A DNA stretch of 64,000 nt from CAG-390 sp045531455 (GTDB taxonomy: Bacteria; Bacillota; Clostridia; Oscillospirales; CAG-272): contig JAZSEA010000119.1 of the NCBI GenBank assembly GCA_045531455.1, positions 9,321-73,320 on the forward strand. Reading direction: 5' to 3'. The notes below the pieces were generated by a model, which saw only the letters and a list, made by a program, of their open reading frames with translations, was not told the origin of the DNA and ran no database searches. Made by a program: the position numbers and the translations under genes. Shown here one piece after another: positions 34,013 through 42,757 of the stretch (position 1 is its first letter; every line of letters starts with the position of its first letter).

Positions 34013-36250
34013 ATGGCAAGAAAGAAAAAAGCAGAGGTCGTAGAGGTCCTTCCTCCCGCCCCCGCCACCGATCAGCCTATAACTGAAACGATAGAAAAGA
34101 ACTATATGCCCTACGTAATGAGCGTTATCGTGTCGCGTGCGATCCCCGAGATCGACGGCTTCAAGCCCTCGCACAGAAAGCTGCTCTATACGATGTACAA
34201 GATGGGGCTGCTCTCGGGTCCGAGAACCAAGAGCGCGAACGTCGTCGGACAGACGATGCGTCTGAATCCGCACGGTGACGCCGCGATTTACGACACAATG
34301 GTTCGTCTGACCCGCGATAACGCCGCTCTTCTCCATCCCTTCGTTGACTCGAAGGGTGCGTTCGGTAAGCAGTACAGCTCGAACATGGCACCCTCCGCAT
34401 CGCGTTATACCGAGGTCCGACTCGAGAAATTTGCCTCCGAGCTCTTCATCGGCATCGATAAGGACGCCGTCGAAATGGTCGACAACTACGACAGCACGAC
34501 AAAGGAGCCCGTTCTTCTCCCCACGACCTTCCCGAACATCCTCGTAACGCCAAATATGGGTATCGCGGTCGGTATGGCATCGAGGATCTGCTCCTTCAAC
34601 CTTGCCGAGGTCTGCGACGCTACGATCGCTCTTCTCCGCTCGCCCAAGCTTACGGTCGACGAGCTCCTTGATATTATGCCCGCACCCGATTTCCCCGGAG
34701 GCGGCGAGATCATCTACGACCGCGAGACGATGAAAAAGGTATATGAGACCGGCGAAGGTCCCGTCAAGATCCGTGCAAAATACCGCTATGACAAGGCGGC
34801 AAACTGCATAGACATCCTCGAGATCCCCTATTCGACCACGATCGAGATCATAATGAAGAAGATCGCCGAGATGATGAAGGCGAATCAGCTCAAGGACGTC
34901 ACCGACTTCCGCGATGAGATCGACCTTTCGGGCTTCAAGCTCACTCTCGACCTCCGACGCGGTGCCGATCCCGACGCAACCATGCTCAAGCTCTTCAAGT
35001 CGACCGCGCTCGAGGATAACTTCTCCTGCAACTTCAACGTTATCATCAATTCCACACCGATGACCCTCGGCGTGCTTCCTCTTCTCCGCGAATGGATCAG
35101 CTTCCGCAAGGGCTGTCTCTCGCGCGAGCTGACCTTCGAGCTTAACAAGAAAAAGGATAAGCTCCATCTCCTGCTCGGTCTCGGAAAGATCCTGCTTGAC
35201 ATCGACAAGGCGATCAAGATCATCCGCAACACGCAGAAGGAATCCGAGGTCATTGCAAACCTCTGTAAAGGATTCTCGATCGACGAGCGTCAGGCAGAGT
35301 ACATCGCCGAGATCAAGCTCCGCTACCTCAACCGCGAATATCTGATCAACCGAATCAACGAGATCGACTCGCTCCGCAAGGAGATCGCAGACCTCGAAGA
35401 GACCCTCGCGGACGAGATCAAGCTCAAGCGTCTCATCGCAAAGCAGCTCGGCGAGATCAAGAAGAAGTATTCTCAGCCCCGCCGTTCGACTATCACGAAC
35501 GCCGAGAACATCGACGTTTACCGTCCCGAGGAGCATATCGAGAACTATCCCGCGCACTTCTTCCTCACCGCGGAAGGCTATTTCAAGAAGATCACCGACA
35601 AATCTCTCCGCGGAAACGACGAGCAGAAGTATAAGGACGGCGACCGTCTCCTTGCCGAATTCGACGGCGAGAACATCACCGAGCTCGCGGTCTTCACGAA
35701 CAAGGCTCAGCTCTACCGCTTCAAGGCATCCGACGTCGCTCCTTGCAAGGCAAGCGAAATGGGCGAATTCCTTCCCGCCAAGCTCAAGTTTGACGATGAC
35801 GAAAAGCCGATCTTCATCCGCGAGGACAAGGATTGGGACGAGAAGCGCAATATGGTCTTCGTCTTTGAAAACGGCAAGGGCGTAAAGGTCCCGCTCTCGG
35901 CATACGCCGTAAAGGGCACTCGCCGCAAGATGACGGGCGCGTATTCGGCGGTCTCCCCCATCGTCGGAATATTCGAGGAGCATAAGACCCCCTTCGAGCT
36001 CCTTATCATAACCACCGCCGACCGCGCGATCGTGCTTTCGACCAATCTCATTCCGCTGAAGACGACACGTACCGCGGCAGGCTCACAGCTTCTTCTCCTC
36101 AAGAAGGATGCAACAGTCGCAAGCGTTCTGCGTGACTTCGGCGACAAATTCGAGTCCACCAAGGGCTATAAAAAGACCAAGATCCCCGCAACACCCGTAC
36201 TGCTCGTCGAGAAGGACATCGATAAGATGCAGATCAAGCTCGACATCTGA
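34013..36250 (+). CDS. parC: Type II DNA topoisomerase subunit A (ParC/GyrA-like)
   Basis: 745 residues. The breakage-reunion domain has VMSVIVSRAIPEIDGFKPSHRKLLY, NPHGDAAIYDTMVRL (quinolone region) and SASRYTEVRLEKFA, whose Tyr forms the covalent DNA link. The coiled tower is KLHLLLGLGKILLDIDKAIKIIR to LRYLNREYLINRI. The C-terminal about 230 residues are pinwheel-like repeats (FFLTAEGYFKKI, AVFTNKAQLYRFKASD, FVFENGKGVKVPLSAY, LIITTADRAIVLS) but no GyrA box (QRRGGKG-type) is seen, which favours a topoisomerase IV role. The partner B subunit gene normally next to parC is not in the window. GTACC then ATG; its ribosome binding site is weak (AGAGG). Confidence 0.85.
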   Translation: MARKKKAEVVEVLPPAPATDQPITETIEKNYMPYVMSVIVSRAIPEIDGFKPSHRKLLYTMYKMGLLSGPRTKSANVVGQTMRLNPHGDAAIYDTMVRLTRDNAALLHPFVDSKGAFGKQYSSNMAPSASRYTEVRLEKFASELFIGIDKDAVEMVDNYDSTTKEPVLLPTTFPNILVTPNMGIAVGMASRICSFNLAEVCDATIALLRSPKLTVDELLDIMPAPDFPGGGEIIYDRETMKKVYETGEGPVKIRAKYRYDKAANCIDILEIPYSTTIEIIMKKIAEMMKANQLKDVTDFRDEIDLSGFKLTLDLRRGADPDATMLKLFKSTALEDNFSCNFNVIINSTPMTLGVLPLLREWISFRKGCLSRELTFELNKKKDKLHLLLGLGKILLDIDKAIKIIRNTQKESEVIANLCKGFSIDERQAEYIAEIKLRYLNREYLINRINEIDSLRKEIADLEETLADEIKLKRLIAKQLGEIKKKYSQPRRSTITNAENIDVYRPEEHIENYPAHFFLTAEGYFKKITDKSLRGNDEQKYKDGDRLLAEFDGENITELAVFTNKAQLYRFKASDVAPCKASEMGEFLPAKLKFDDDEKPIFIREDKDWDEKRNMVFVFENGKGVKVPLSAYAVKGTRRKMTGAYSAVSPIVGIFEEHKTPFELLIITTADRAIVLSTNLIPLKTTRTAAGSQLLLLKKDATVASVLRDFGDKFESTKGYKKTKIPATPVLLVEKDIDKMQIKLDI

Positions 36251-36270
36251 TACCCCAACAGAGGTTTATA

Positions 36271-37242
36271 ATGAAGTTTAAAATCAAAATCAAAAGAGGA
36301 GCCATTCTCCTGCTTGCGCTGATACTTGCAGGCACCGCCTCGCTTGCGGTGTACGCATCGGTAAGCTACGACAGCTCCAAGGACCCCGTTGTTGCCTTCT
36401 CCGGTATGGTCGCATACGTTGAATCGGTTCTCAAGGACATCAGAGAGTCGATCGCAAAGCTTGACACGCGTCTGACTCTGCTTGAGATCGCGGGTCCGCA
36501 AGGCGGCGGAAGCTCGGGAGGCACAGGCATCAGCGCGGAACAGCTTGCCGAGATCTATGCCGAGATCGACGCGGTCAAAAAGGCAAACGAAGAGCTCGCG
36601 GCTGAAAACGCTTCGCTCAAAACCGAGATCAAGAACGTAAAGAACGAGCTTCTCTCGCTTTATGACGAGCTTGCCGCCGATTACGACAGCATGAAGAGCT
36701 CGATCGCGGGACTTTCAACCGATATAACAAATCTGCAGAATCAGATCACCTCGACCAAGAAGGATCTCTCGACCCTTGAGAAGAACTTCAAGCAGATCGC
36801 GGATATATCAACAAAGCTCGAAACCGTTTCCTACAAGCTCAACAATCTGACCTCATCGAAGGGCGATATCACCCTTCTCAAGAACAGCGTGAAGGAGCTT
36901 GAAGATCAGCTCGACAGCATTCTCAACGAGCTCGGCAAGGTATACGAGACGGTATTCGTACCCTACGGCGCAACCGTTATAGCCACCGACGACGATGACA
37001 CCGTAATGCTCATTCTCCGCTCGGGCTCCGCAGTTGCGGTCTCGCCCTACACAGAGATCGGCACCGTACAGGGTCTCAATGACCTGACCGACGGCGTTGA
37101 CCTCCTCAACGGCGATCAGATCCCACTCTTCAACAGCATAATGATCCCCCGCGGAGGCAAGGACGGCCGCGGAGTTACGGTAACGTCGCTCGAGGGCGCG
37201 TATTTCCTCCTGGGAGGTGACTACACAATTGTCGAACCGTAA
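36271..37242 (+). CDS. Secreted or membrane-anchored coiled-coil protein
   Basis: 323 residues. An N-terminal membrane or signal segment (GAILLLALILAGTASLAVYA), a Gly/Ser-rich hinge (GPQGGGSSGGTG, about 75-86), a long coiled coil at about 90-225 (EIYAEIDAVKKANEELAAENASLKTEI and further heptads) and a small C-terminal beta domain (ETVFVPYGATVIATDDDDTVMLILRSGSAVAVSPYTEI to GGDYTIVEP). The last domain is a repeatedly seen clostridial C-terminal module of unknown role. It overlaps the 5' part of the SpoIID-like gene, so the two are translationally coupled and may act together at the envelope. Confidence 0.6.
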   Translation: MKFKIKIKRGAILLLALILAGTASLAVYASVSYDSSKDPVVAFSGMVAYVESVLKDIRESIAKLDTRLTLLEIAGPQGGGSSGGTGISAEQLAEIYAEIDAVKKANEELAAENASLKTEIKNVKNELLSLYDELAADYDSMKSSIAGLSTDITNLQNQITSTKKDLSTLEKNFKQIADISTKLETVSYKLNNLTSSKGDITLLKNSVKELEDQLDSILNELGKVYETVFVPYGATVIATDDDDTVMLILRSGSAVAVSPYTEIGTVQGLNDLTDGVDLLNGDQIPLFNSIMIPRGGKDGRGVTVTSLEGAYFLLGGDYTIVEP

Positions 37243-39214
37243 GAAACGCAAAAATACGCGGCAGCTCTTTGTCCGCATAATTGCGGGCTTGATGGCGATA
37301 CTGATGATCATCGGCGTTGTGTATATGGCGATAGCTTTTGCGATAGACGCCTCGGCTCTTCCCCTTGAAAGCTATAAATTCAGCACCGAGAAGACCTCGG
37401 ACGATTTCCGTCTGGCGGTCGGTATCCAATACGGCTCAAGCGCATTCCCGCTCCACGCGATAACCTCCCCGAACGGTTTTGTCTTCGGCGAGGCGGAGAT
37501 CACGAGAACGGCGCATAATTTCACCCCTCTCTATACGATCAGAGAGACCGACATTGCCGCAGTCGTTGACACAAACCTCACGGTTGGCTACGAATCCTGC
37601 GAGATCGCAAAGAGCGAATCCGAGACCGACATCGGCGGCTACAACGTCGAGATCTCGATAGACAAGGTCGATCTCTGGGCAAACCTTGACGACCTCAAGG
37701 ACCTCTTCGCGCCCCTCTACACCCACGTCTTCCCCGCCTACATCAACGGCAATAAGGTACTCCGCGTAGGTGCGTTCGCAAATTATTCGGAAGCCAATGC
37801 CGCTGCCGCCGCGATCACGACAATGCTGGACGGCTTTTCGGTATCTGTAGCGTCGCCCTCATCATCGGGCGTGACCTATCTCAATTCGGATTACGATACC
37901 ATCCTCTTTGAATATTCGGGAGCAGACGGCTTTTGCAGCGGTGTTGCCGCGGTACAGTTCGAGCTTGCCGATTATTCCTACCTCTACTACTCCCGCACCT
38001 CCTACCTCTACGACGGCGTTTTCTGCTTCAAGAGATACCTCTCGGACAGCGCGGAGGGTCTTTCGATGATCAATCTTGTCGGAATGCAGGAATACGTCGA
38101 GGGAGTTCTTCCCTACGAGGTATCGAGCACCTGGCCGATCGAGTGCCTCAAGGCTTTCTCGATAATGGTTCGCTCATTCGCTATGTCGAACCTCAACCGC
38201 CACTATAATGCCTACGGCTTTGACATCTGCCCGTCCTCCTGCTGTCAGGTCTATAAGGGACGAAGACTCGTCACCGACAGCGTAGTAGAAGCAGTCGCGG
38301 CGACGAAGAATATGATCCTCGTCTTCGGCGACGAGATCGTAAATGCCGCCTATTCCTCCTCGCAGGGCGGATACAGCGTTGCCTCGCAGTACGTATGGGG
38401 CGGAACGCTCGGATATATGGTCAACCAGGCGACACCTTGGGAGGACTACAGCGACGTCAGAAACGGTCTGTGGACCGCCGAGATCACCGAAAAGGAGCTT
38501 GCCGCGCAGTTCAAGAACGCGGGCTACAGCTCGATCAAGGGCTCAAAGATCGTTGATTTCTCCTATCAGACCTGCGACGACTCGCCCTATCTCTACAGCT
38601 TCACGGGAATCGACGAAAAGGGCAACAGCGCGACCGCGACTAAAAGCTCGAAGGTCAAATCCCTCTTCGGCTCCTTCGTCAAATCCTCAAACTTCACGAT
38701 AGCCAAGGGTGAGCTTACATATTCCTACACCGACGTTATCGAAAACAGGATAGTCAACCTCAACGGCGCATACAACGGCGAGATCAGCGTCTACACCTCA
38801 AAGGGCGTTGAAAAGACAGATGTCTCCCTGCTCAACTTCTTCACCGATTTCGGAAAGGCACTTGATGACGCCTCAAGCGCGCTCTTTGCAAAAACGCAGG
38901 ACGGCACCGCGGTCCTTACCGCATCGGACATCGATATTCCCGTTTCGACCATTCCCGACTCCGAGGGATATTACACGATAGTATCGAACTATGGCGACTT
39001 CCTGATCGTTTCCGACGTCCGCGACGTCTTTGAGACCGTCAAGGCAAGCGACCCCAACAATTACGTCATAGCAGGTATGGGATACGGCCACGGCGTCGGC
39101 GCAAGCCAGTACGGCACCCTCCACCTTGCCAAAGCAGGAGCAACCTTCGACCAGATCGTCCGCGCGTACTACGTCGGAACCGAGATCGTAAACATCGGAG
39201 ATTTCTTTAAATAA
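37229..39214 (+). CDS. SpoIID/LytB-domain protein with SPOR-like segment
   Basis: 661 residues starting at TTG 37229, chosen because GGAGG (37213-37217) lies 11 nt ahead; a GTG at 37217 would overlap that site. A membrane helix lies at about 15-45. Residues about 140-215 look like a SPOR domain (HVFPAYINGNKVLRVGAFANYSEANAAAAAI), which binds denuded glycan. The SpoIID domain follows: MQEYVEGVLPYEVSSTWPIECLKAFSIMVRSFAMS, YSSSQGGYSV and GMGYGHGVGASQYGTLHLAKAG near the C-terminus. SpoIID-type proteins are glycan lyases used in spore engulfment or in vegetative wall turnover. It overlaps the preceding coiled-coil gene by 14 bases. No other engulfment gene is nearby, so a vegetative role is equally possible. 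Confidence 0.82.
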   Translation: MSNRKKRKNTRQLFVRIIAGLMAILMIIGVVYMAIAFAIDASALPLESYKFSTEKTSDDFRLAVGIQYGSSAFPLHAITSPNGFVFGEAEITRTAHNFTPLYTIRETDIAAVVDTNLTVGYESCEIAKSESETDIGGYNVEISIDKVDLWANLDDLKDLFAPLYTHVFPAYINGNKVLRVGAFANYSEANAAAAAITTMLDGFSVSVASPSSSGVTYLNSDYDTILFEYSGADGFCSGVAAVQFELADYSYLYYSRTSYLYDGVFCFKRYLSDSAEGLSMINLVGMQEYVEGVLPYEVSSTWPIECLKAFSIMVRSFAMSNLNRHYNAYGFDICPSSCCQVYKGRRLVTDSVVEAVAATKNMILVFGDEIVNAAYSSSQGGYSVASQYVWGGTLGYMVNQATPWEDYSDVRNGLWTAEITEKELAAQFKNAGYSSIKGSKIVDFSYQTCDDSPYLYSFTGIDEKGNSATATKSSKVKSLFGSFVKSSNFTIAKGELTYSYTDVIENRIVNLNGAYNGEISVYTSKGVEKTDVSLLNFFTDFGKALDDASSALFAKTQDGTAVLTASDIDIPVSTIPDSEGYYTIVSNYGDFLIVSDVRDVFETVKASDPNNYVIAGMGYGHGVGASQYGTLHLAKAGATFDQIVRAYYVGTEIVNIGDFFK

Positions 39215-39514
39215 GTGAAAAGTGGAAAGTGGAAAGTGGAAAGTTTCGGTAAATTTCCTCGCTCCGCTCGGAAATTATAAAGAATAATAATTTGGTTTCC
39301 GATTGATAGCCCATTGTACGCTTCTGTCCCGATCGTTGGCTTAATAAAATAAATCGAGATGTTTTGAAGTTGCTTCATTACATCTCGATTTTTTCTTTTA
39401 TAGGTTTGAGTCTGACAAAGGATTATTAAGACAGAGCAAAATTTTTGTAATATGCTTTTCGGCTTGCCGAAAAGCTACCTTAACTCTGAACTCTGCACTC
39501 TGAACTCTGCACTC
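39215..39514 (+). repeat. Intergenic repeat element, copy B (complete, different ends)
   Basis: Same plan as copy A: subterminal AAATTTCC..GGAAATT, the hairpin core AAATCGAGATG to ACATCTCGATTT (39351-39392), GGATTATTAAGACAGAGCA, then CTTTTCGGCTTGCCGAAAAG. The ends differ: the left is a GTGGAAA tandem array (39216-39245) and the right is a CTCTGAACTCTGCA array (39483-39514), so the ends are no longer mutual inverted repeats. It starts at the stop codon of the SpoIID-like gene. Confidence 0.8.
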
Positions 39515-39677
39515 AAATAATTCCCCGAACATCGCTTGACACTCGGGGAAAATATTTATTCGGTTAAATGCTCATCATCACTCGGCAGCAACGCCGTCAC
39601 ACGATCCACCTGATCCTCGGGGAGCGAAGCAACTCTCCTTGATTTTGTTTTTGTATAATTATCTTGTTTTTCTTTAA
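39515..39677. other. Intergenic tail with terminator-like hairpin and open-frame remnant
   Basis: TTCCCCGA (39521-39528) pairs with TCGGGGAA (39543-39550), followed by AAATATTT, a plausible terminator for the forward operon. Downstream, on the minus strand, the segment about 39560-39660 reads open in two frames with protein-like composition (for example SLPEDQVDRVTALLPSDDEH, with stop at about 39558) but has no ATG or ribosome binding site. I treat it as a remnant or chance frame. Confidence 0.4.
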
Positions 39678-40754
39678 TCAATGATATGAATAAGAATGAC
39701 GGTAGTAAATTGCCTCCATATCAGCATAACTCAGAATCCCTTCATCGTATGCTTGATTCAGCGGGATAATTCTGTCATTACTATATACCCATATCTCTTT
39801 TGATGGCCAACAAATAGTAAAAGTAAACCCTGCGATTTCGTAATAGGTGAAAAATTCTTCGGTGACAACACTTTCATCCCTTGATCTGAAAACGATATTG
39901 TTTCCGAATTTGCCGTAGCAATATGTGTCCTGCTTCCCAAGCTGTACTTCTGTCAATGATTCCGCATATATGCTTGTTTCACCAAATTTATCTTTCCAAG
40001 CAGTATTTATTGCAGATAAATCCTCTGCGGTTATCGGAATTTTATCGACAATGTTGCGATCGGTAAAATACCTCATATATTCATTACTTCGCAAATAAAT
40101 AGTTTTGATAAAATCATCGGTAATAAGTTCATCCTCATAGACTTGTTGCATCGTGACTCGTTTATAGTCTTTATAAAGATAAATATCAAATCCCGAATGA
40201 TAATAGAAGTCATAGCCGGCCAAACCTATACTATGCGTGGCATCCGTATCGCCAACCTCCCATAAAACAACGTAACCTTCTATAGTTCCGTAATACTTAA
40301 TTCCGGATGACATACCTTCGTTTAGTTCACCTATATTCACGTTGCCTAGCGACCTGCATGAATTCACCATATTCAATAATTCATTGGTCAAAGGCTCTAA
40401 ATCTTTTATCGGATCAAGATATGAACCGAAAATATGGTCGCTATTCGCTTCGGTATCATCAATGATTCCCGAGTTTTCTTCCGCAGTCCCGCTTCCCGCG
40501 CCGGCTGTGAAATTGCTTACAACGTATGTGAAAAAGCTGACCAGCGGGGAAGCCATAGCCAGCAAGAGCAGGCTCGCCGCCAGAGCTACGTATATTTTAC
40601 TGTGCTTGAGCGGCGTCCTCCAGGTAATTTTCGGCTCATCCGCGCTCGCGGGAGCGTACTTCATCTTATATCTCGCCGCGGAGGCGATATATGCGTCGTC
40701 TATATACTCGAGCGCGTCGAGCAATCTTGTGTCTCTGATCACCTCTGTTCTCAT
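39678..40754 (-). CDS. Membrane-anchored probable cognate partner (anti-sigma-type) of the sigma factor
   Basis: 358 residues. A cytosolic N-terminus (MRTEVIRDTRLLDALEYIDDAYIASAARYK), one membrane helix at about 58-78 (IYVALAASLLLLAMASPLVSFF) and a 280-residue outside domain with no recognised motif. The start has GGAGG about ten bases ahead and overlaps the sigma factor stop (ATGA). A sigma factor followed by a single-pass protein with a short cytosolic part is the usual sigma/anti-sigma layout, so this is probably its regulator, but the typical HxxxCxxC zinc motif is not present. Confidence 0.6.
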   Translation of the reverse strand: MRTEVIRDTRLLDALEYIDDAYIASAARYKMKYAPASADEPKITWRTPLKHSKIYVALAASLLLLAMASPLVSFFTYVVSNFTAGAGSGTAEENSGIIDDTEANSDHIFGSYLDPIKDLEPLTNELLNMVNSCRSLGNVNIGELNEGMSSGIKYYGTIEGYVVLWEVGDTDATHSIGLAGYDFYYHSGFDIYLYKDYKRVTMQQVYEDELITDDFIKTIYLRSNEYMRYFTDRNIVDKIPITAEDLSAINTAWKDKFGETSIYAESLTEVQLGKQDTYCYGKFGNNIVFRSRDESVVTEEFFTYYEIAGFTFTICWPSKEIWVYSNDRIIPLNQAYDEGILSYADMEAIYYRHSYSYH

Positions 40755-41308
40755 ACTATTATTCCCTCCTTCGCGAGTTCTTCCCGCAGTCTCTTTCTCA
40801 GCCTTTCGCAGAGCGATTTGATCAGGCTCTCCGAAAGTCCCGTTCTTCTGCTTACCTCGGGCACCGTGTCGCGGTACCAATAACGCAGAACGAATACGTC
40901 ACGGTCGCGCTTCGACAGAGTCCCGAGAAATTTGTTGATTATCTCGCCCGTACGCTTTGCCTCGTATTCCTCCGCAAGTGTCTTTCCGTCGGGGATAAGA
41001 TCAAGCAGCTCCTCTCCCGCGGAATTGTAATTCGCGCATCTCTTCCACATATTGTTCGATCTCGTCCGCTTCAGCGCAATATTCTTCACGAGCCTCGATA
41101 TGTACGCGCAGAGATTATCCGGCTTTTCTGGCGGAATGTTGTTCCAGAGCGCAAGCATCGCGTCGTTGACGCATTCCTCGCGGTCCTCATTCTGCGTGAG
41201 TATGTTGTCCGCTATCGAACGGCAAAGACCGCCGTATTTCTTCTCTGCTGCGCGTAAGCCTTCTTCATTGTTGTCGTATATCATCTCAACGATCTTTTTG
41301 TCATCCAT
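40751..41308 (-). CDS. RNA polymerase sigma-70 family (ECF-like) sigma factor
   Basis: 185 residues. Region 2 reads NILTQNEDREECVNDAMLALWNNIPPEKPDNLCAYISRLVKNIALKRTRS; region 4 reads LSKRDRDVFVLRYWYRDTVPEVSRRTGLSESLIKSLCERLRKRLREEL with a clear helix-turn-helix. The start at 41308 is selected because GGAGG lies eight bases before it; two upstream Met codons overlap that site. It is the first gene of a two-gene unit with the membrane protein. The regulated promoters are not visible. Confidence 0.88.
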   Translation of the reverse strand: MDDKKIVEMIYDNNEEGLRAAEKKYGGLCRSIADNILTQNEDREECVNDAMLALWNNIPPEKPDNLCAYISRLVKNIALKRTRSNNMWKRCANYNSAGEELLDLIPDGKTLAEEYEAKRTGEIINKFLGTLSKRDRDVFVLRYWYRDTVPEVSRRTGLSESLIKSLCERLRKRLREELAKEGIIV

Positions 41309-41469
41309 CGGCATTTCCTCCTTCACCCTTTAAGTACCCAAAACATACCAAACCGTCGCACGCGTTTTTCACTTTTGTATATTTGCACAATACAATGCCG
41401 CCTCTTTTGTGCAACTTGACTCATTTGCCTTCATATATAATGATACCATATTTTTATTCAATAATCAAT

Positions 41470-41535
41470 AATTTCCGAGCCTTCGGCGAGGAAATTTTCC
41501 TTAACTTTACACTTTCCACTTTTCACTTTACACTC
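41470..41535 (-). repeat. Intergenic repeat element, fragment D
   Basis: On the minus strand this segment reads as the left end of the family: a GTGTAAAGTGAAAAGTGGAAAG array followed by TTAAGGAAAATTTCC and CGGAAATT. The hairpin core and right half are missing. It is an inverted, truncated copy beside the terminator of the oxidoreductase operon. Confidence 0.65.
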
Positions 41536-41566
41536 AAAAAGGCTGCCCTTCAGAGCAGCCTTTTTT
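41536..41566 (-). terminator. Rho-independent terminator of the oxidoreductase operon
   Basis: GGCTGC (41541-41546) pairs with GCAGCC (41555-41560), flanked by AAAAA and TTTTTT. It lies 7 bp past the stop codon of the minus-strand operon and can act in both directions. Confidence 0.88.
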
Positions 41567-41572
41567 ATTCAA

Positions 41573-42757
41573 TTAATAGCTTCCTTCGGTGTCGCCGTCG
41601 ACGGTGGCCGTCGACTTCTTGCGCGAGGTCGTGATCTTGTCCTGAAGGAGGCTGTAGTAGAGCTCCTCGTCGATGGGAAGATCGACTTCACGTCCGAGCC
41701 AATCCGAAAGGTGCATCGCGTTCGAGATCATAAGTCCGCGGATTCCCTCGCGTCCGTCGGCTACGAGCTTGCCGCCGTTCAGAATCGCATCGGCAAAAGC
41801 GTTCAGAACACCGACGTGCTGTGTGTTCTCGCCCTCGAGCACGGGGATCTCCTCGGTGACCTCGGGCTTGCCGAAGACCTTCTTTGTCGTCTTCGAATAC
41901 TCGGGCTCCCAGGGATTGAGTCTGTATAGCTTGAGCGAAGTCTTGTCGCAGACGAGCGTACCGCCGTCGCAGACGATCTCGAAGCGGTTCGTACCGGGGC
42001 AGTCGCCCGTGGTTGTAATGAAGGTACCCGTTGCACCGTTTGCGTATTCGCAGAAGCAGCTTACGTCGTCCTCGACCTCGATATTATGCCACTTGCCGTA
42101 CTTCATCTTTGCGTGGACCTTGACGGGAAGTCCGCAGATCCACTGCCAGAGGTCGAGCTGATGCGGGCACTGATTGAGAAGGACTCCTCCGCCCTCTCCG
42201 CTCCAGGTTGCGCGCCAGTCGCCCGAATCGTAGTAGTACTGCGAACGGTACCAGTCGGTGATGATCCAGCTCGTTCTTCTGATCTCGCCGAGCTCGCCCG
42301 ACGCGATTATATCGTGCATCTTGCGGTAAACGGGATTGGTGCGCTGATTGAACATCATTCCGAAAAAGAGCTCGGGATGCTTATCCGCCTCCGCGATCAT
42401 CTCGCGTACCTGAAGTGTGTAAACTCCCGCGGGCTTCTCGCACATAACGTGCTGACCGTGACGGAAGGCTTCTATTGCGAAATGAGGATGGAAGTAATGG
42501 GGGACTGCGATGAGAACTGCCTCGCAGAGTCCCGATGCAACAAGATCGTCACCCTCGGTGAAAACTGCGGGAGCATCGGCGGAATATCCCTTTGCCTTTG
42601 CCTCGGCATACTTTTCCATAGCCCAATCGCGGCGCGCCTCACGGCGGTCTGCGATGGCTGTGATCTCAATATCGGGGCACTTGCCGTCAAGCACGTGTCC
42701 GTAATGCTTCGAGCCGATGTTACCGACTCCGATAATACCTAATTTCAGCTTTCTCAT
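41573..42757 (-). CDS. Gfo/Idh/MocA-family NAD(P)-dependent oxidoreductase
   Basis: 394 residues. LGIIGVGNIGSKHYGHVL is the dinucleotide-binding glycine motif (about residues 6-23), CEKPAGVYT carries the conserved Lys of EKP, and WSGEGGGVLLNQCPHQLDLWQWICG is the substrate-side helix with the catalytic His. Members oxidise sugar or inositol hydroxyls, commonly at C2 or C3. It overlaps the following isomerase-like gene by four bases and stands in a three-gene operon with two xylose-isomerase-like barrels, so sugar keto-oxidation is likely; the substrate cannot be read from sequence. Confidence 0.88.
   Translation of the reverse strand: MRKLKLGIIGVGNIGSKHYGHVLDGKCPDIEITAIADRREARRDWAMEKYAEAKAKGYSADAPAVFTEGDDLVASGLCEAVLIAVPHYFHPHFAIEAFRHGQHVMCEKPAGVYTLQVREMIAEADKHPELFFGMMFNQRTNPVYRKMHDIIASGELGEIRRTSWIITDWYRSQYYYDSGDWRATWSGEGGGVLLNQCPHQLDLWQWICGLPVKVHAKMKYGKWHNIEVEDDVSCFCEYANGATGTFITTTGDCPGTNRFEIVCDGGTLVCDKTSLKLYRLNPWEPEYSKTTKKVFGKPEVTEEIPVLEGENTQHVGVLNAFADAILNGGKLVADGREGIRGLMISNAMHLSDWLGREVDLPIDEELYYSLLQDKITTSRKKSTATVDGDTEGSY

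Noticed and set aside
33893..35983. 696-residue open frame opposite the topoisomerase gene
   Set aside because: Shadow of the topoisomerase A subunit and of the Sua5-type gene end; composition (Glu, Asp, Leu, Val-rich without motifs) is typical of antisense frames.
39216..39514. Possible CRISPR-like array in the short repeats at the element ends
   Set aside because: Units are 7-14 bp, degenerate and without spacers; no cas gene is in the window.
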